A stretch of 53,068 bases of DNA from JBJXGE01 sp046154185 (GTDB taxonomy: Bacteria > Planctomycetota > UBA8108 > UBA1146 > JAJFFE01): positions 1 through 53,068 of the forward strand of contig JBJXGE010000100.1 of NCBI GenBank assembly GCA_046154185.1, given 5' to 3'. Position 1 is the stretch's first letter. Every line of letters begins with the position of its first letter. The notes beneath the pieces were generated by a model. That model made no database searches and was not told the origin of the DNA. It saw nothing but the letters and a program-made list of their open reading frames with translations. This document shows positions 34,624 to 42,711 of the stretch, piece by piece. Position numbers and translations under genes: made by a program.

Positions 34624-36099
34624 ATGTGGAATCGCAAACTCATTAAAGTCGTGCTGCTGGTGGTGGCGCCGGCCGGTGTCCTGCTCTTCTTGACGATTCG
34701 CTACTGGGCCGAGTTCGCGGGTCGCCTCGGTGCGTGGACTTTTCAAGTCGTGGATGGCCAGCCGGTGCCGAGCCCCGCCGTCCCCAAAATAGCCTGGACG
34801 ATTTTCGCGCTCGCGCTGGCGATCGCACTCCTCCAAATTCTGACGCATTGGCTCTCGACTGAACGCGCGCGGCTCCGCGGACGCACCGAGATGCCGGCGC
34901 TGCTCCGCGATCTCATTCGATACAGCGTGCTCGTGTTCTGCGTCGCCCTCGCGCTGAAAGCGATTTGGGGCGAGGACGTGTCGCCGCTCATCGGCGCGCT
35001 CGGCGTCGGCGGCGTCGTCCTGGGTTTCGCACTCCAAGAGACGCTCAGCAATTTCTTCGCGGGACTCGCGCTCATCGCGGAGAAGCCGTTCGTGCAGGGC
35101 GACTGGGTCCAAATCGGCTCGACAGCGGAAGGGCGCATCGAGCAAATGACATGGCGCGCGACCAAGATTCGCACGCGGCGGGAAGATCTCGCGATCTTCC
35201 CGAATAGCGTCGTGACCAAAGAGATCATCGTCAATTTCCTCAAGCCAACACGCGTGCATGCGCTCAATCTCCCGGTGAGTGCGAGCTACAACGACGCGCC
35301 CGATCACGTGAAGCAAACGCTGCTCGAGCTGCTCGCACAGGTGCCGGGCGTACTCAAGAGTCCGGCGCCGGTCATATATTTGACCGGCTATGGCGACTCC
35401 GCGATCAACTACGCGATCAAGTGCTATATCGATGACTACGACAAACGTTCGGCCATCGAGGATCAGATTCTCAGTCGCGTGTGGTACGCGTTTCGACGCA
35501 ATGCGATCGAGATCCCATTTCCAATTCAAACGGTCTATCAGCACAACATCGCGGAACGCGTCGATCTCGGCGAAAGCGCGCCGGTGCTACCGCTCACGCT
35601 GCTCGGCCGCACCGCGATCTTTGCGCCCCTCAATCCACAAGAACTCGCCCGCTTGGCGAGCGCCTGTCGCCTGCAAGAATTCGGCAGTAACGAACCCGTC
35701 ATTCGCCAAGGCGAGCCGGGCGACTCGATGTTCATCATCGTCAGCGGGCTCGCGCGTGTGGCGGTACGACGCGACGACGCGAACTCGACCGAGACCACGG
35801 TCGCCGAGCTGGGGGGCGGCGGTGTGTTCGGCGAGATGTCGCTACTCACCGGCGAGCCGCGCTCGGCGACGGTCTATGCGACCACTCAACTTCGCGTCTT
35901 GCTGGTGCCGAAGGACGCGCTGGCGCCACTCCTCGCCGCTTCGCCGAACGCCGCCGAGCGGCTGGCCGAAGTCGTTACGCAACGGCGCTCGCAGAGTGTC
36001 GCCGCGACGACGACTGAAGCGACGCAGGTCGGCGCCGCCGCCGCGGTTCGTGACTCGAGCAACGTGCTCAAGATGATTCGCCGCTTCTTCCGAATCTGA
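34624..36099 (+). CDS. MscS-type mechanosensitive channel with C-terminal cyclic-nucleotide-binding domain
   Basis: The predicted protein is 491 aa. Hydrophobic helices are seen near residues 8-27, 54-74 and 95-115. They are followed by the pore region GALGVGGVVLGFALQETLSNFFAG and the MscS beta-domain PFVQGDWVQIG. From about residue 325 a CRP-type domain follows: IFAPLNPQELARL, VIRQGEPGDSMFIIVSGLARVAVRR, and GVFGEMSLLTGEPRSATVYA, with the FGEMS and RSA positions that contact cyclic nucleotides. Such fusions suggest that a ligand modulates gating. Start ATG 34624 lies 49 bases after epmA but has no good ribosome site. Confidence 0.9.
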   Translation: MWNRKLIKVVLLVVAPAGVLLFLTIRYWAEFAGRLGAWTFQVVDGQPVPSPAVPKIAWTIFALALAIALLQILTHWLSTERARLRGRTEMPALLRDLIRYSVLVFCVALALKAIWGEDVSPLIGALGVGGVVLGFALQETLSNFFAGLALIAEKPFVQGDWVQIGSTAEGRIEQMTWRATKIRTRREDLAIFPNSVVTKEIIVNFLKPTRVHALNLPVSASYNDAPDHVKQTLLELLAQVPGVLKSPAPVIYLTGYGDSAINYAIKCYIDDYDKRSAIEDQILSRVWYAFRRNAIEIPFPIQTVYQHNIAERVDLGESAPVLPLTLLGRTAIFAPLNPQELARLASACRLQEFGSNEPVIRQGEPGDSMFIIVSGLARVAVRRDDANSTETTVAELGGGGVFGEMSLLTGEPRSATVYATTQLRVLLVPKDALAPLLAASPNAAERLAEVVTQRRSQSVAATTTEATQVGAAAAVRDSSNVLKMIRRFFRI

Positions 36100-36225
36100 G
36101 GCGCGTCGCGCGTGGGGCAATCCCCGCGCCGGTTCCCCGCCTGTGGACAACGCGGCGCGGGATCGCAATACTCATCGGCGTTTCAATCACTGGGCACATT
36201 CCGAAAACCCGGGAAGGAGACAGCC

Positions 36226-36729
36226 GTGGCTCTAACGCTCAACCTTCGGAAGGAAATCGATGCACCGCTCGAGCGCGTGTTTGCCGTGATGACCGATCTC
36301 GAACGCGCGAGCGAGTGGATGCCAAACCTCGTCGGCATCGAACCACTCACGCCCGGCAAGCTCGCGGTCGGTTCGCGGTGGCGAGAGACGCGCAAGATGT
36401 TCGGCAAGGCGGCGACGGAGGAGTTCGAAGTGACGGGGCTCACCCTGAACCGGTCGCTCGAGCTTTACATCGACGGCGCCAAGGGAAGTTCGAAGTGCGG
36501 CGAGTATCGCTTCAAATATGAACTGGCGCCGATGAATGGTCGCACGTTGGTCACGCTGACCGGTGAGATCGGCGGCGGCAACCGGTTTTGGCGCTTCATT
36601 GGGCGACTCTTCATCGGCATGTTCAAGAAGGCGTTGATGAAGGATCTGCTCGCGATGAAGCAGTACCTCGAAGTCGGCCGTCGCTCCGCGCCGTCGACCG
36701 CCGCGGCGCCGGTCACGCCCAAGCCGTAG
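36226..36729 (+). CDS. SRPBCC/START-like protein
   Basis: The 167-aa protein has the SRPBCC (polyketide-cyclase/START) pattern: TLNLRKEIDAPLERVFAVMTDLERASEWMP at the start, then WRETRKMFGKAATEEF, RSLELYIDG and LVTLTGEIGG, and a long C-terminal helix FKKALMKDLLAMKQYLE. Members bind lipids or small hydrophobic ligands in a deep cavity. No catalytic residues specific to a known enzyme are evident, so it may be a binding protein. It has no signal peptide. GTG 36226 has GAAGGAGA immediately upstream, which decides the start. It follows the MscS gene by 126 bases and may share its transcript. The ligand is unknown. Confidence 0.83.
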   Translation: MALTLNLRKEIDAPLERVFAVMTDLERASEWMPNLVGIEPLTPGKLAVGSRWRETRKMFGKAATEEFEVTGLTLNRSLELYIDGAKGSSKCGEYRFKYELAPMNGRTLVTLTGEIGGGNRFWRFIGRLFIGMFKKALMKDLLAMKQYLEVGRRSAPSTAAAPVTPKP

Positions 36730-36819
36730 TTCCTATCACGTGCGTCGGGATTCAGTGGCCCCATACGGCGCGCCGATGATGGTCCTAGACCTTCATCAAT
36801 ACCGGATGGGAGCGCCGTT

Positions 36820-37053
36820 GTGAGTCGAAAATTCTTGCTCATCGTCGTCGCGTTGCTGCTCTGCGCCGCGTTCCTTGTGTTCCGCGGCGCTAGCTCGAGC
36901 GATGCGGAAGCGCCAACCGAGAGCGACCTCGAAACATTCGCCGACGGCATCACGGGCGCTGCCGGCGTACGACAGCTCAAAAGTACGCGAGAGACGATCG
37001 ACAACTTGACTGAAGAGCGCGAGGAGCAGCTCCAACAACACAAACCGCGCTGA
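36820..37053 (+). CDS. Small secreted or membrane-anchored protein, unknown
   Basis: The 77-aa protein has a signal-anchor (FLLIVVALLLCAAFLVFRG) and a 45-residue charged tail rich in Glu and Thr (LKSTRETIDNLTEEREEQLQQ), probably helical. A Cys within the hydrophobic run (LLLCAA) is in a place that could be lipid-modified, but the surrounding residues are not a clean lipobox. GTG 36820 has GGGAG about eight bases upstream, which supports translation. No homologue is recognised. It stands after the SRPBCC gene, with 90 bases between them. Confidence 0.6.
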   Translation: MSRKFLLIVVALLLCAAFLVFRGASSSDAEAPTESDLETFADGITGAAGVRQLKSTRETIDNLTEEREEQLQQHKPR

Positions 37054-37069
37054 TTTCGCGGCCGTCAAA

Positions 37070-37165
37070 TCACGGGCATCCGAGCGAAGCATCACAACTC
37101 AGTGCATCGAGCAACGTCCCATCCGCCCCACAATCGGGATAGGGCGGTATCGGCGGGAATATCTG
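37070..37165 (-). pseudogene. Relic C-terminal tail of a dockerin protein
   Basis: On the minus strand, before a TGA at 37072-37070, the frame reads PPIPPYPDCGADGTLLDAL followed by SCDASLGCP. This is the same Cys-bearing tail that ends the intact dockerin proteins here (compare PYPQCG..D.DALTCGSALCP and PFPGCGIDPTAD). No calcium repeats precede it, because the upstream DNA becomes the argH gene's 3' flank. It is a truncated remnant, probably of a gene lost by deletion. Confidence 0.5.
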
Positions 37166-37241
37166 CGCCACCGATCTTGATGACGTCGCGCCCCTCCGAC
37201 CAATAGTCGTTCGCCAACCACGTGGTCGCTGGTCAGCCGTT

Positions 37242-38453
37242 TCATGAGCCGGAACGCTGGCGCTGCGCCTCGATTTCGGCAGCCACCTGCCGATATGCGT
37301 CACGAAACGGAACGCCCTGCTCCTCGACCAAACGATAGGCCGCTTCGGCGGCATAGAGTCCTGGTTCCATGGCAAGCGCGGCGCGCTCCGCGTCGAAACG
37401 AACTTCAGGGAGCACGGCCGTCAGCGCTTCCAACGTATCACGCGCCATATCGATACCATGGAACAATGGTGCCTTGCTGAGCTGCAGGTCACGGTGGTAC
37501 CCGGACGGCAGTTTGCACGTGAGCTGCAACACCGCGAGCAGATCCGCGCAAATGAGCGCGCCGCTGGCGCGCACGAGTTCGAGCGCGTCCGGATTGCGCT
37601 TCTGCGGCATGATCGACGAGCCGGTGGTCACCGACGCCGGCAGCTTCACAAATCCAAATTCGCTCGTCGCGAACAAACAGAGTTCCGCGGCGAGCCGACC
37701 GACGTCCTGCAAGAGCAGCGCCAGCGAGAACAAGACCTCTGCCTCGGCTTTGCCACGCGAGAGTTGCACGGCCGTCACGGGTTCATGCACCTGATCGAAG
37801 CCGAGCAACTCGGTCGTGCGCCAACGATCGACGCGCAAGACCGGCACGCCGTAGCCCGCTGCCGATCCGAGTGGATTGCGCGAGATACGCCGTCGGCAAA
37901 GTCGCAAGCCTTCGATGTCGTCGGCGATCTCCGAGCGAAAGCCCTCCGCCCAGAGCTGCACGGACGACGGCATCGCGCGCTGCATGTGCGTGTAACCCGG
38001 AATCACGACCGAGCCTTGTGCGGTGGCGATCGCATCGAGCGCCGCGAGCACACTCTCGCCGCCACTCGCCAGCACAGCGATGGCATCGAGCAGATAGAGA
38101 CGCAGCGCCGCGAGCACTTGGTCGTTGCGCGAGCGCCCGAGATGAATGCGAGCGCCGGTCGCGCCGAGGCGCTGCGTGAGCTGATTCTCGATCGCCGTGT
38201 GCACGTCTTCGTCTTCCGTTGTGATCGCCCACGTGCCGTGCGCGTGATCATCCGCGATGGCAGCGAGTTCGTGCGCGACCGCCTCGTTTTCAGACTTAGA
38301 CAAGTAGCCCGCCTCACACAGCATTTGCGCGTGCGCGACGGACGCGCGCACGTCATACGGAACGAGTCGCGCATCGAGCGCGGCATCGCCGCTGGCCGTG
38401 AAACGCAAAACCCGTGGATCGATGGTCGCGTCGATCTCCCAAAGTCGCGTCAT
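37242..38453 (-). CDS. argH: Argininosuccinate lyase
   Basis: The 403-aa enzyme splits argininosuccinate to arginine and fumarate, the last step of arginine synthesis. The fumarase-superfamily signature GSSIMPQKRNPD is present, along with HLGRSRNDQV and PGYTHMQRAMP (catalytic His). It is shorter than the usual 450-470 aa, mainly at the ends, but the active-site segments are complete. ATG 38453 overlaps the stop of the ArgE-like gene (ATGA). It is the last gene of the arginine operon. No terminator is obvious; the dockerin relic lies just downstream. Confidence 0.94.
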   Translation of the reverse strand: MTRLWEIDATIDPRVLRFTASGDAALDARLVPYDVRASVAHAQMLCEAGYLSKSENEAVAHELAAIADDHAHGTWAITTEDEDVHTAIENQLTQRLGATGARIHLGRSRNDQVLAALRLYLLDAIAVLASGGESVLAALDAIATAQGSVVIPGYTHMQRAMPSSVQLWAEGFRSEIADDIEGLRLCRRRISRNPLGSAAGYGVPVLRVDRWRTTELLGFDQVHEPVTAVQLSRGKAEAEVLFSLALLLQDVGRLAAELCLFATSEFGFVKLPASVTTGSSIMPQKRNPDALELVRASGALICADLLAVLQLTCKLPSGYHRDLQLSKAPLFHGIDMARDTLEALTAVLPEVRFDAERAALAMEPGLYAAEAAYRLVEEQGVPFRDAYRQVAAEIEAQRQRSGS

Positions 38454-39577
38454 GGATGAGCCTCCCCTCCGCGGTACAAAACTGTCGACTCATCGCTTAC
38501 TTCGCGCGCGAAGCGTTCGATGAGCGAGTGGTAGAAATCAGCGCCCGCCAAGATCTCGGACTCCAATACATACTCGTCCGGCTGATGCGAACGCGCGGAT
38601 TCGCCGGGGCCGCACTTGACGGCCGGCACGCCAACAAAGTGCACCAGATCGGACATCGTCGGCGAGCCGACGAGGCGGGCCGCAGGTCGGGCTGCGACCG
38701 CGGCGCGCACCAGCGCGCTGTCGACGTCGCAGTTGCAAGGCGTCAGCCGATCCGAGAGCACTCGCAGCTCGCCCGTCACGTTGCGCCGGAGGCTCTCGAC
38801 GATGTTTGCGGGCGAGAACCCCGGCACTGTGCGCACGTCGACTATGCAGCGCGCGCGCGACGGCACCATGTTACGTGCGACCCCCCCATCGATGATGGTC
38901 GGTTCGAGCGAACTTTTGCCGAGGAGCGCGTGGGCCGGGCCGAGATCGATGCGCTCGAGCGCGCACAAGTCGCGCGCCAGTTCCGAAATTGCGTTCCGCG
39001 CCCGGCGCTCGCGCGCGGTCGCGCTGTGGCCGCCATCGCCGTGCGCGATGAGCTCCGTGACGATCAGTCCTTTTTGCGCGACGGCGATATCAAGACCCGT
39101 CGGCTCGCCAACCACGACGCTCGCGGTCTCCCAGCCGCGCACGCGCAAGCGCGGCCACGCCAATTCGGTCCCTTGCCCGCCGGTCTCCTCCTCCGGCGCG
39201 ATCAAAAGCGCCACTTCACACGGTCCATCGTTCTCAAGCACGCTCAGAAACGCCGCCGTCATGGCGGCAACCGACGCTTTCGCGTCATTGCTGCCGAGTC
39301 CGTACACGCGGTCGGCTTCGCGCGTCGCGCACCACGGCGCCCGCGTCCAGCCCGCATGGGCCGGCACCGTGTCGAAGTGACTGTTGAGAATGAGCCGCGG
39401 TCCCACACCGGCAAGCGCAAGCACGTTGTCGCCGATGCGTTCGACGCGCGCTCCATGCTCGCGCAACGTGCGCTCCAAAAACTCGGCGATCGCCCGCTCC
39501 TGGTGCGAGACGCTAGGGATCTCGACCAACGCGCGGTGCAGCGCGAGCACTGCCGCCGGCGTCATTGCCGCCCCCAT
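38450..39577 (-). CDS. argE: M20-family deacylase, ArgE-like (probable N-acyl-citrulline or -ornithine deacylase)
   Basis: The 375-aa metallohydrolase has all M20 zinc ligands in place: His in NSHFDTVP, Asp in LGSNDAKAS, Glu pair in APEEETGG, Glu in VGEPT, and His in GESARSHQPDE. The dimerisation lid lies between them. In operons with an ArgF'-type carbamoyltransferase, this enzyme acts after citrulline is formed, releasing the acyl group from N-acyl-citrulline. Acetyl versus succinyl (DapE-like) substrate cannot be told from these motifs. ATG 39577 overlaps the argB stop by one base (TGATG) with GGAGG upstream. Its placement in the arg operon argues against lysine synthesis. Confidence 0.87.
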   Translation of the reverse strand: MGAAMTPAAVLALHRALVEIPSVSHQERAIAEFLERTLREHGARVERIGDNVLALAGVGPRLILNSHFDTVPAHAGWTRAPWCATREADRVYGLGSNDAKASVAAMTAAFLSVLENDGPCEVALLIAPEEETGGQGTELAWPRLRVRGWETASVVVGEPTGLDIAVAQKGLIVTELIAHGDGGHSATARERRARNAISELARDLCALERIDLGPAHALLGKSSLEPTIIDGGVARNMVPSRARCIVDVRTVPGFSPANIVESLRRNVTGELRVLSDRLTPCNCDVDSALVRAAVAARPAARLVGSPTMSDLVHFVGVPAVKCGPGESARSHQPDEYVLESEILAGADFYHSLIERFAREVSDESTVLYRGGEAHP

Positions 39578-40527
39578 CACTCGCGACCTCCGGCGGCGAT
39601 CGCGCTCGAGGCGCTCGAGCTTTCGATCTCTTTCTCGGTGAGCCGTTGGGTGTCGAGAACGACCAGCGTTCCTGCGCCTTCGTTGGTGAACACCTCGATC
39701 AGCAAACTGTCGGGTACCCGGTGCGAAATCACGTGCACGCGATCGACGCCGCCGTCGAGCGCTTCGGCTATCGCCGACACTTTCGGCAACATGCCATCCT
39801 GAAACGCGCGCTCCTCTTTGAGCGCGGCAAGCCCCTTGATATCCGTGTAAGAAATGACAGAGCTCGGGTCTTTCGCATCGCGCAGCACGCCGGGCGCACC
39901 GGTCATGAACACGAGCTTCGCCGCGTTCAGCGCCACGGCGATTCGTGCCGCCACGCTGTCGGCGTTCACGTTTAGCAATTCGCCGGCAGTGTTGCAGCAT
40001 AAGGGGCTCACGACCGGCAGGAATCCATCGTCGAGCAGTTTGATGAGCACGCGCGGATCGACGTGTTGAATGTCGCCGACGTGGCCGAAGTCCACGGCGG
40101 CTTTGGCGCCTACTCGGCGGGTCGCGGTGATCAAACCTCCATCGATGCCGGAGACGCCGACGGCGCTGGTCGTGAGTTCTCGGAGGCCGGCCAGAATGCT
40201 CGCGTTCACGCTGCCGTTCAGCACCATCGCGGCGGCTTCCAACGTTTCGGCGCAAGTGACGCGGCGCCCGTCGACGAAAACGGGCTCGAGCCCCAAGCGC
40301 TCCGTGGTCCGCGTCAGTTGCGGGCCGCCACCATGCACCAACACAACTTTGATGCCGAGTCGAAACAAGATCGAAACTTGCTCGAGCAATGCGCGCCGCG
40401 CGCCGACTTCGGCAAAAGCTTCGCCGCCCGCTTTCACGACGAAGTACTTGCCCTGGTAGAGCCGCAGATACGGAAACGCGTTTCGTAGCGCAGCACTGAC
40501 CAGGCTTGGATTCAGCGACTCATTCAC
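39577..40527 (-). CDS. argB: Acetylglutamate kinase-family enzyme
   Basis: The 316-aa protein phosphorylates N-acylglutamate. It carries VVKAGGEAF (Lys of the amino-acid-kinase fold), VVLVHGGGPQLT, and the NVNADSVAARIAVALNAAKLVFMTG stretch typical of ArgB. In acetyl pathways the acyl group is acetate; given the ArgF' neighbour, succinyl is possible. The C-terminal tail (LTEKEIESSSASSAIAAGG) is about 25 residues longer than in compact ArgB. GTG 40527 overlaps the argF' stop by four bases (GTGA), with GAAGGAA upstream. It is probably subject to ArgR control through the operon promoter. Confidence 0.93.
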   Translation of the reverse strand: MNESLNPSLVSAALRNAFPYLRLYQGKYFVVKAGGEAFAEVGARRALLEQVSILFRLGIKVVLVHGGGPQLTRTTERLGLEPVFVDGRRVTCAETLEAAAMVLNGSVNASILAGLRELTTSAVGVSGIDGGLITATRRVGAKAAVDFGHVGDIQHVDPRVLIKLLDDGFLPVVSPLCCNTAGELLNVNADSVAARIAVALNAAKLVFMTGAPGVLRDAKDPSSVISYTDIKGLAALKEERAFQDGMLPKVSAIAEALDGGVDRVHVISHRVPDSLLIEVFTNEGAGTLVVLDTQRLTEKEIESSSASSAIAAGGRE

Positions 40528-41579
40528 GTTTGACTTCCTTCGCGTGCGCGCCGAATCGGCGGCGTCGCTCCGTCGCCTTCGGTTGCCAGCATTTCTAACA
40601 AGACCGCCTTCTGAACATGCAAACGATTCCCCGCCTGTTGAATGACCCGACTGCGCGGGCCGTCGATGACTTCGTCGCTCACGACGACATTGCGGCGCAC
40701 CGGCAGGCAATGCAGAAAGATCGAGCCGGGCGCGGAGCCGCGAAACCAATCCTCGGCGACACACCAATCCTGATGCGGAGCGCGCGCCGCGGCGTCATGC
40801 GCGTCATCGCCATACGCTGTTGGAGCGCCCCAAGATTTCGCATAGAGGACCTGCGCCCCGTCGAGCGCGGCGATCCGATCAGCGGTCTCGCGCACGCGGC
40901 CGCCCGACTTCTGCGCGGCGGTGCGGGCGCGTTCGAGAACGCCCGGCGGGAGTGCAAAAGCGTCCGGCCGCAAAACGGTCACGTCCATGCCGCGCCGCGC
41001 CGCCATCGACACCACCGCGGCTGGCACCGCGAGCGGCAGCGCCTTCGGGTGCCACGCCCACGATAACACGAAGCGCCCACCACGCCGTGGCACGTCGAGA
41101 TCGTCGAGCGTCTTCCAGTCGGCAAGCGCCTGACAAGGATGGTTGACGGCTGATTCGAGACTGACAATCGGTCCACGCGCCACTTCACGCACCGCGCTCA
41201 AGATCGGCTCACCAAGGTCCGTCGTGAGATTCTTCCGCTCCGCGAACGCGCGCACGCCGAGCACGTCGCAATACTGCTCTAAGACCGGCACGGCTTCGCG
41301 AATGTGCTCGGCGGCGGCGCCGTCCATCCGCACGCCGCGTCGCGTCTCGAGCTGCCAACTCGCTTGTCCCGGCGAGATGACAAAACTTCCGCCGCCGAGC
41401 TGCGCCATGCCGGCTTGAAACGACGCGAGCGTGCGCAGCGATGGATTGAAAAACAAGAGTCCCATCACGCGGCCCGCGAGCTGCGTGCCGCGCGGTGCGC
41501 GCTCGAGCGCTCGCGCGCGCGCGAGCAGGCGTTCGATCGTCGTGTCGTCGTGATCCTCGAGGTCGACAAAGTCTCGCAT
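40524..41579 (-). CDS. argF': N-acyl-L-ornithine carbamoyltransferase (ArgF' class)
   Basis: The 351-aa protein transfers the carbamoyl group to an N-acylated ornithine. It is closest to the acetyl/succinyl-ornithine type, not classical ornithine carbamoyltransferase. Evidence: FFNPSLRT for carbamoyl phosphate, GQASW (compare GKDAW), MDGAAAEHI (compare MDGDTEEHI in Xanthomonas), NHPCQALAD, WAWHPKALP, HCLPVRRN and NRLHVQKA with Lys324. The residue matching the specificity Glu92 of the Xanthomonas enzyme (Pro in the Bacteroides succinyl enzyme) is Ala90. Lys324 matches the Xanthomonas lysine reported to be carboxylated. Start ATG 41579 lies seven bases after the argC stop; it overlaps argB downstream. 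Confidence 0.9.
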   Translation of the reverse strand: MRDFVDLEDHDDTTIERLLARARALERAPRGTQLAGRVMGLLFFNPSLRTLASFQAGMAQLGGGSFVISPGQASWQLETRRGVRMDGAAAEHIREAVPVLEQYCDVLGVRAFAERKNLTTDLGEPILSAVREVARGPIVSLESAVNHPCQALADWKTLDDLDVPRRGGRFVLSWAWHPKALPLAVPAAVVSMAARRGMDVTVLRPDAFALPPGVLERARTAAQKSGGRVRETADRIAALDGAQVLYAKSWGAPTAYGDDAHDAAARAPHQDWCVAEDWFRGSAPGSIFLHCLPVRRNVVVSDEVIDGPRSRVIQQAGNRLHVQKAVLLEMLATEGDGATPPIRRAREGSQT

Positions 41580-41586
41580 GATCGAT

Positions 41587-42711
41587 TCAATTCCACCCGA
41601 GTCCGGGGAACCGGAGCCCGGTCGTTTCATCGAGCCCGTAAAGTCTATTCATCCATTGGATCGCGCCGCCCGCCGCGCCCTTGGTGAGATTATCGATTAC
41701 CGCAAAAACCACGGCCTCGACGCCGCGCGCGTGTACGGCGATCCGACAACCATTTGTGCCGACGACTTCCTTCAGGTGCGGCGGCGCATCGACGATCGTG
41801 ACAAAAGGTGCGTGTTCGTAGTATTCCCGGAGCGCGCCCGTGAGTTCGTGACTCGTGAAGGGTCGCGTCAACCGCACCTGCACGGTCGCATGAATCCCGC
41901 GCGCAAACGGTCCCGAATGTGGAACGAATGCGACGGTCGGCGCCTCCGCCGCCAGTCGCAAGCCGCGCAGTCGACCGAGCAACAGCTCCATCTCCGCGCG
42001 ATGCCGATGCTCGAGGGGCGAGTAGGCGCAGAAGTCGCCGTGCCGCTCGGGGTGATGCGTCCCGGCCTTTGGTTCGCGGCCGCTCCCGGTGGAACCGGTC
42101 ACGGCGCTCACGCAAAAGTGCGGCACCGCAAGTTCGAGCGCAGCGAAAGGCGCGCAGGCAAGTGTCACGGCGGTCGTAAAACAACCGGGATGCGCGATGC
42201 ACGATGTCGGCGCGCTCGGCGCGAGTTCGGGTAGGCCGCAGAAAAACTCGCGCAAGCGATCCGGTGCGCCGTGAGCGCATCCGTACGTGGCGGCGTAGTG
42301 ATCGGTCGTCGGCAAACGAAAGTCGGCCGAAGTGTCGACGATCCGAACGCGGCGCCGCGCTGCGTACGCAAGAGTGAGCACACGGTCGATCAGCGCCGCA
42401 CTCTCGCCGTGCGGTGCGGCACCGAACACCGCGATCGGCACGTCAGACTCGGCGGCATCCGTGGTGTGGAAAAGCTGCACGAACGCAGGAGCGTTCGATT
42501 CGCCTTCGTTGGCGAAGCCCGAGAACCGCAGCTCTTCGTACGCCAACGCCAAGTGCGGAAAAACCAGAGTGACGCGTTCGCCCGCGTGCGAACGCGAGAG
42601 CGCCTGCCGAACCTGGAACCGTGGATGAAACGCCAATAGCCGCATCAGCTCGCCGCCGACGTAACCGCTGGCGCCGAGAATCGCGACCGGAATGCGCGGC
42701 TCACTCGTCAT
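41587..42711 (-). CDS. argC: N-acetyl-gamma-glutamyl-phosphate reductase
   Basis: The 374-aa NADP-dependent enzyme reduces acyl-glutamyl phosphate to the semialdehyde. N-terminal Rossmann motif VAILGASGYVGGELMRLL, catalytic Cys in IAHPGCFTTAV, and TGSTGSGREP, HRHRAEMELLL and FVPHSGPFARG follow, the last including the conserved His. The length is about 30 aa above the shortest ArgC forms. ATG 42711 overlaps the end of the P-loop gene by 11 bases, with GGAGTGAGCC providing a ribosome site inside that gene. Part of the arg operon; expected partner of ArgB in a channelled reaction. Confidence 0.94.
   Translation of the reverse strand: MTSEPRIPVAILGASGYVGGELMRLLAFHPRFQVRQALSRSHAGERVTLVFPHLALAYEELRFSGFANEGESNAPAFVQLFHTTDAAESDVPIAVFGAAPHGESAALIDRVLTLAYAARRRVRIVDTSADFRLPTTDHYAATYGCAHGAPDRLREFFCGLPELAPSAPTSCIAHPGCFTTAVTLACAPFAALELAVPHFCVSAVTGSTGSGREPKAGTHHPERHGDFCAYSPLEHRHRAEMELLLGRLRGLRLAAEAPTVAFVPHSGPFARGIHATVQVRLTRPFTSHELTGALREYYEHAPFVTIVDAPPHLKEVVGTNGCRIAVHARGVEAVVFAVIDNLTKGAAGGAIQWMNRLYGLDETTGLRFPGLGWN

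Noticed and set aside
33717..34643. A 308-codon minus-strand frame
   Set aside because: It is antisense to epmA, which has all three class II synthetase motifs.
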